Positions 60,199 to 64,000 of a stretch of 64,000 nucleotides of DNA are shown here, in pieces. Within the stretch, counting starts at the first letter, position 1. Each line of letters starts with the position of its first letter. The notes below the pieces were generated by a model that saw nothing but the letters and a program-made list of their open reading frames with translations, ran no database searches and was not told the DNA's origin. The DNA is from Candidatus Bathyarchaeia archaeon (GTDB lineage Archaea > Thermoproteota > Bathyarchaeia > Bathyarchaeales > Bathyarchaeaceae). Location of the stretch: positions 62,001 to 126,000 of the forward strand of contig DATETJ010000002.1 of NCBI GenBank assembly GCA_035283685.1, given 5' to 3'. Made by a program: the position numbers and the translations under genes.

Positions 60199-61395
60199 AT
60201 GATTAGGAAAAGATACATAGGCATAACAGTGGTGGCAGTCCTCGTCTTAGCAGGGATACTCACCCAAGCTACTGGTAGTGCATATAACCCAAGGCTGGAC
60301 TACAACAATGACGGAGTAATTGACATACAAGATCTTTTCGCTTTGGCGCAGGGATATGGCACCTCACCCGCTGCATATACGCCTCGGACCCTAAACCTGA
60401 CTCTGACAGTTCAAGGCGTGACTATTGAAGCTGTCCCGGGAAATAATTTCAATCTATGGAGCTACAACGGAACTGTTCCAGGACCAACGATTTGGGCGAA
60501 TGTGGGCGACTCGCTTCATATCACTTTGAGGAATCAACACAGCTTCATACATAGCCTTCATGTTCACGGCATCTCCTACAACATAACGTCAGATGGATCG
60601 GAGGGAGATCCGGGATATTCTGACCGTGGAATGGTTGCCACGAATCAGCAATACACTTACCATTACAAAGCCGAAAGACCCGGAGTATTCGTTTATCACT
60701 GCCACTCAGATGACAGATATCCCATCTCTGTTCACATGCAACAAGGACTCTACGGAATTATCGTTGTAAAAGCCCCCAGCATGCCCCTGCCGACGCCCGA
60801 CAGAGAATACGCAGTTTTCCTTAACGAGGTTTACGGACAGCTTTCCCTGTCCATGGCTCACGGTTGCGCCTACTGCTTCGGACAGTCGAAATTCTTCACC
60901 ATAAACACAAGACAGCTTCCACTGACTCCCACGCTTACGGCTTTGCCGGGAGAACTCGTAAGACTGTACGTCATAAATGTTGGCAACGATATACACAGTT
61001 TCCATCTCCATGGACACGCAATGTACCGATGGGAAATAATTAACAATCAATGGGCTTCGGTGCTAATCACAAATGACAACCTAGGATTCGTACCATTAGA
61101 GTCAGCAATTATCGATGTAACCGCCCAAACCCCCGGGAAATGGCTGTACCACTGCCATGTTGAGCCTCACGCTGACCTAGGAATGATGGGAGTGTTCGAA
61201 ATACAAGGGCAACGCCCACTTCAAAGTTCAGAAGTCTACGGACCTCCAAACCTAATGTCCAAATTTGATCCCGACTACGCGTTGCAGGATGCTCCAGCGT
61301 CTTCTACCTCCGATTGGTGCTCCCAAAACGCCGAATGCCCCAAAGACCTTGAATGCCCCCACCCTAGTGAATGTCCAAGCTGTCCCGAAATGTAA
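60199..61395 (+). CDS. Secreted multicopper oxidase with N-terminal half-dockerin
   Basis: 398 aa from ATG at 60199; a GTG at 60190 would add 3 residues. Signal peptide (YIGITVVAVLVLAGILTQA), then one calcium-loop dockerin-like repeat LDYNNDGVIDIQDLF (about 30-50), then two cupredoxin domains with all copper motifs: HSLHVHG and YHCHSD in the first, HSFHLHGHAM and YHCHVEPHADLGM in the second (type 1, 2 and 3 copper). The C-terminal tail is Cys-rich (CSQNAECPKDLECPHPSECP). Oxidises copper, metals or phenolics with O2, or acts as a nitrite-reductase-like protein; substrate unknown. Oxygen use is notable if the host is anaerobic. Confidence 0.88.
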   Translation: MIRKRYIGITVVAVLVLAGILTQATGSAYNPRLDYNNDGVIDIQDLFALAQGYGTSPAAYTPRTLNLTLTVQGVTIEAVPGNNFNLWSYNGTVPGPTIWANVGDSLHITLRNQHSFIHSLHVHGISYNITSDGSEGDPGYSDRGMVATNQQYTYHYKAERPGVFVYHCHSDDRYPISVHMQQGLYGIIVVKAPSMPLPTPDREYAVFLNEVYGQLSLSMAHGCAYCFGQSKFFTINTRQLPLTPTLTALPGELVRLYVINVGNDIHSFHLHGHAMYRWEIINNQWASVLITNDNLGFVPLESAIIDVTAQTPGKWLYHCHVEPHADLGMMGVFEIQGQRPLQSSEVYGPPNLMSKFDPDYALQDAPASSTSDWCSQNAECPKDLECPHPSECPSCPEM

Positions 61396-61752
61396 AGTCA
61401 AGCAAATGCTAAGCTATCTCCCCTTTTTCTTTTTCATTCATTTTGGAAGAGCTAGGACATTTCATATGGGATATGCCTTGACCAACTACCAAACACCAAG
61501 ACAAACAAGTGGTCAGCTTCAACACATTGGCTAGTCACCTTTAAACGGCTAAACGCCTATAACTGGACCAATTATGATTCACATAATCTTGCCAATTCTG
61601 CACGTTTTGCTCGTGTCATTCTGTTTGAGAGTTTAAATTTTCAGTACCCAAAAAGGCTGGCAGATACAGTCGCGTATATTCCTACATGTTTTCAACATGT
61701 TAACCATCGAATAAAGTGTTCCAGTCATCTTCCTCAACGAGGAACAGAGTAA
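61396..61752. other. 357-nt intergenic stretch without a gene
   Basis: No coding frame. It contains TATA-like ctttaaacg near 61540 and gtttaaatttt near 61631; either could be the promoter of the ESCRT-III gene that follows, which would then have a leader of 95-180 nt. Nothing else recognised. Confidence 0.4.
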
Positions 61753-62400
61753 TTGCCTGAACGATTCAAGTGGGAACAAACTGAACGTCCCGAGCCCTTG
61801 AACAGTAGAGTTAAGGGAGCCTTTCATCCATCAACATCGCTAAGACCACGCTTACAGTTAGCAATTAACCGCACAGAGGCACAGGCTCAGAAGCTAGATC
61901 AAACCTCACAACGACTTGCTGAACGCGACAAGACCATATTTGCGAAGATTGTCGAAGCCTACCAGAAACATGACGTGCAACACGCCAACGTGTTCTCCAG
62001 TGAACTTGCGGAAATCCGAAAAACCGAGAAAACAGTGATGCATGCAAGACTCGCCTTAGACCAAATAGTCCTGCGACTGAGAACAGTAACGGAGCTAGGC
62101 GACATGGTCGGCGCCCTTGCACCAATCGTAGGCGTGCTAGGCGGCATAAGAACTGCGATAACTGGAGTCTTGCCCGACGCTGGCAAAGAACTCGAACAAA
62201 TCGGAACAATGCTAAACGGAATAATCATGGACGCCGGCCAAAGCAGCGGACTAACACTGAACTTCGGCGAAGCAAACGAAGACGCCAAAGGCATCCTAGC
62301 AGAAGCAGCAACCGTAGTCGAACAAAGAATGAAAGACAAATTCCCAGACCTACCAGGCGCAACGCCAACAGCTACAGACAAAGCACAAGGCAAAACCTAA
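61753..62400 (+). CDS. ESCRT-III/CdvB-like (Snf7) protein
   Basis: 215 aa from TTG at 61753. The core helices match archaeal CdvB: LRPRLQLAINRTEAQAQKLD, RLAERDKTIFAKIVEAYQKHD, VFSSELAEIRKTEKTV and LDQIVLRLRTVTELGDMVGAL, then GKELEQIGTMLNGIIMDAG as a possible terminal helix. Polymers of this family constrict membranes in cell division and vesicle budding in Thermoproteota. The MIM/winged-helix part of full CdvB is missing at the C-terminus, where there is only a disordered tail. No CdvA or CdvC (Vps4) gene nearby. Confidence 0.85.
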   Translation: MPERFKWEQTERPEPLNSRVKGAFHPSTSLRPRLQLAINRTEAQAQKLDQTSQRLAERDKTIFAKIVEAYQKHDVQHANVFSSELAEIRKTEKTVMHARLALDQIVLRLRTVTELGDMVGALAPIVGVLGGIRTAITGVLPDAGKELEQIGTMLNGIIMDAGQSSGLTLNFGEANEDAKGILAEAATVVEQRMKDKFPDLPGATPTATDKAQGKT

Positions 62401-62401
62401 C

Positions 62402-62620
62402 TCACAATCCCACTTTACAAAAATCATCGCTCGTTCTGCTTATTTTCCACGTTAGGGTCCAACGATCATTCGGCAAACGCTTGAAAGTATTTATGCCTCG
62501 GTCATCCACCTCTGACAAATATACATCGAAACCATGCTGAGTAAACTCCATCTTAACGAAGTATTCTGCGTACCTTCCAACTTGCAGTTTGCTAAGCTTA
62601 TTCCATTCATATCTTTTCAT
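62402..62620 (-). pseudogene. Truncated PD-(D/E)XK nuclease-like protein
   Basis: 72 aa from ATG at 62620, well placed by gggagg 8 nt upstream. QVGRYAEYFVKMEFTQHGFDVYL and EVDDRGI match the start of small restriction-endonuclease-like proteins (conserved E, then D before the ExK strand). After that the sequence diverges (NTFKRLPNDRWTLTWKI) and stops 2 nt from the convergent ESCRT-III gene, before any ExK motif. So it looks truncated, but expression as a short protein cannot be excluded. Confidence 0.5.
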
Positions 62621-62692
62621 GGCGTTACCCTCCCTTAAGTGCTTGAGAGAGTTGGCTCCATCGTAAGTTCTTCTTTCCTCATGAGTGTACAT

Positions 62693-63211
62693 CTACAACT
62701 CGTCGATGTTTAAACGTAGTTGTTGCACGTTGGTTCCAATCAATTCTCTGAACTTCCTCAAGGTGATCTTGACAGGTCCGCTAAAGTATTGGGAAGGATC
62801 TCTGATGATAAAGATGTCAATGAACCTTTCACCTGCGTTCATGAAAAAACTCCCAAAATGAATCCAAACCAGGTAGTCCGACGCTATGTCTTTCTCGCCA
62901 AAATACTCGAAAGCGCTACTCCCAGTTGCTTTAACCTCGATCTTTAGTGCTTCTCCGGAACTTGTTTCAACAACTATGTCCGCTTCTCTTCCACCGAAAC
63001 TAATTCCTTGAGCATTTATGTTTGGAACTATTCTGTGTTCTTTGAGCAGATGGATGATTATAGATTCACTTAAGATGGCTGGTATTTTAGGGAACTGGAT
63101 TTTTTCAGCAAGAGGATTGTCTGACCTCAAAGCGGTGATGTGTTCAAAAACCTCTGAAAGCAAGCTAGCCAATTCTCTTATTTCATCCTTAGTTAGGCAT
63201 ATTCGGGGCAT
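62693..63211 (-). CDS. Restriction-endonuclease-like PD-(D/E)XK protein
   Basis: 172 aa. The catalytic motif is visible: D78 in GGREADIVVE, then E92 and K94 in LKIEVKATG, i.e. D-X13-E-X-K. The N-terminal part (about 1-65) is helical and ends in LKEHRIVPNINAQGISF. No methyltransferase partner in the window. Probably a DNA nuclease of a defence or mobile element; biological role not determined. Confidence 0.7.
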   Translation of the reverse strand: MPRICLTKDEIRELASLLSEVFEHITALRSDNPLAEKIQFPKIPAILSESIIIHLLKEHRIVPNINAQGISFGGREADIVVETSSGEALKIEVKATGSSAFEYFGEKDIASDYLVWIHFGSFFMNAGERFIDIFIIRDPSQYFSGPVKITLRKFRELIGTNVQQLRLNIDEL

Positions 63212-63220
63212 GACAGGTTC

Positions 63221-63361
63221 TCACCTCAACTGGTTTATTAAATCACTAGTTTTCTTTGACAACTGAGCTGTGCGAACCATCGGTCTTCTTGAATGAGGGG
63301 ATTTGACACTTAGCAGCTTCTTTATTGAAAGATGATACACTAAGAAAATCCTAGCTTCCAT
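63221..63361 (-). CDS. Possible very small protein between two genes
   Basis: 46 aa from ATG at 63361, directly after the stop of the gene at 63366. Basic: VYHLSIKKLLSVKS, RRPMVRTAQLSKKTSDLI. No family, no strong ribosome binding site. May be chance; if real, it could be an accessory to the nuclease. Confidence 0.25.
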   Translation of the reverse strand: MEARIFLVYHLSIKKLLSVKSPHSRRPMVRTAQLSKKTSDLINQLR

Positions 63362-63365
63362 CGCA

Positions 63366-63680
63366 TCATTGCTTCCATGAGTAGAGGAATCCTTTACGAT
63401 ATTTGGTGGAAACAACGAGCTTCTCGTTAACCATTTTTTGAAGAGCAAGCCTTACTCTTGTATATTGACTGGGTGCGCCTTTCGGCCAGTCTCTAAATGG
63501 GGCATTCAGTTCCTCCGCCTTATATCCAAAGATCTCGACCAGCAGACCACTTATTGTATAGCCATACTTTGTGTTTTCTTTCAGATAGTTCTTCACTTTG
63601 TCATATACTGATTCTTTGTCAAGGTCCTTCAAGGCCACCTTTATCGTTATTCCACGCTTTTTTCTGCCCACGTTGTGCAT
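63366..63680 (-). CDS. Small winged-helix-like protein
   Basis: 104 aa from ATG at 63680 with aaggagg 10 nt upstream and a TATA-like gtttataatg (63719-63728, minus strand); the longer upstream frame has no such signals. After a basic start (MHNVGRKKRGITIKVAL) it shows helices SVYDKVKNYLKENTKYGYTISGLL and VRLALQKMVNEKLVVSTKYRKG, a winged-helix DNA-binding pattern. Upstream of the nuclease on the same strand, so possibly its regulator. Confidence 0.6.
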   Translation of the reverse strand: MHNVGRKKRGITIKVALKDLDKESVYDKVKNYLKENTKYGYTISGLLVEIFGYKAEELNAPFRDWPKGAPSQYTRVRLALQKMVNEKLVVSTKYRKGFLYSWKQ

Positions 63681-63810
63681 ACATCTCAAACCTCCTTTGT
63701 TTTGCTTTACAATAATAACATTATAAACTCTATCATATAGGTCTTGTGGTCCAACAATCATAACAACATTAACATCAAAAAAATGGTGGTAGTGCAGCCA
63801 TGAGTACGCA

Positions 63811-64000
63811 GCGCAGACTGCTGTTTCTAAAGCAGAAACCTGTATACTATAATTTCTAATCAAAAGTTACCAACTCATGAAAATTCAGCCCACCTCAAAC
63901 AGTCTATGCTTGCATGTTCAACTACAACTGTCCAAGCCGACACAATAGAAGAAGGCGCTAAGCGATTGCGCCTTCTTCCTTTGAAATCTCTATATCCGCA
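63811..64000. repeat. Dispersed intergenic repeat, copy C (runs off the window)
   Basis: Same ordered blocks as 35554-35875 in about 60% of the length (gcgcagact, agcagaaacc, aaacagtcta, gttcaact, caactgtccaag, tagaagaaggc, tttgaaatctc, ccgca). Hairpin: GAAGAAGGCGC (63948-63958) and GCGCCTTCTTC (63968-63978), a perfect 11-bp stem with a 9-nt loop. Continues to the window end. The 320 nt from 63681 hold only this repeat and the promoter of the gene at 63680. Confidence 0.6.

Noticed and set aside
63681-63863. Longer N-terminus of the winged-helix-like protein
   Set aside because: The upstream 61 codons overlap the repeat, lack a ribosome binding site, and lie before a TATA-like box and a good start at 63680.

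Overview
The window is archaeal. Evidence: class III (type IV pilin) signal peptides, a GPN-loop GTPase, an archaeal THUMP-type tRNA(G10) methyltransferase, class II HMG-CoA reductase, an ESCRT-III/CdvB-like protein, SMC-ScpA-ScpB, a double-CXXC protein disulfide oxidoreductase, and AT-rich TATA-like boxes about 25 nt before likely transcript starts. The 2-oxoacid oxidoreductase/HdrA gene set, dockerin-bearing secreted proteins and CdvB suggest a TACK-type archaeon, most plausibly a Bathyarchaeia-like lineage; this placement is inference. No tRNA, rRNA, CRISPR array or transposase was found.

Layout. 1-6626 (minus): one operon for a 2-oxoacid:ferredoxin oxidoreductase (KorDABC, gamma cut by the window edge) with an HdrA-MvhD fusion and an HdrC-GltD fusion, but no HdrB. 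6762-10030: MacB/LolD-type ABC ATPase and FtsX-like permease. 10086-15942: smc-scpA-scpB, followed by a degraded stretch and a second, truncated scpB 3' end. 16079-18898: DUF2096-like protein, MFS transporter and small membrane proteins. 18891-26414: a metal-homeostasis block with a copper P-type ATPase, four YHS/TRASH-type metal-binding modules, a PadR-TRASH regulator, three methyltransferases, a DtxR regulator and an FTR1 iron permease. 26537-32985: six co-directional genes for pilin-like or membrane-anchored surface proteins without an assembly ATPase, ending against a frameshifted ftr1 remnant. 33366-35288: secreted TIM-barrel-like protein with a dockerin. 35289-36013: non-coding, with another ftr1 scrap and a dispersed repeat.

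36014-40212 (minus): HMG-CoA reductase, PRPP synthetase, TrmG10 and RNase Z. 40376-50000: SQR-like flavoprotein, a short TraB protein with a Cys cluster, an HTH-Hsp20 pair, two AmrS/PflA-like radical SAM enzymes, UspA, an NfeD-like/stomatin operon, a NosD-like surface protein and a zinc ribbon. 50268-59514: GPN GTPase, unusual thioredoxin reductase, CinA-type protein, PDO, metallohydrolase, two zinc alcohol dehydrogenases around a DoxX protein, LysE exporter and a membrane protein. 59583-64000: lysE pseudogene, a multicopper oxidase with a half-dockerin, CdvB-like protein, and a small restriction-endonuclease-like island ending in a second copy of the dispersed repeat.

Themes. Three intact genes (scpB, ftr1, lysE) each have a decayed same-strand partial copy nearby, with unrelated DNA in between; this suggests repeated duplication or integration followed by decay. 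The pilin-like cluster between ftr1 and its remnant is the best candidate for an undescribed surface system. The dispersed repeat (35554-35875, part at 50102-50152, and 63811-64000) carries a hairpin whose stem is kept although loop and length change.
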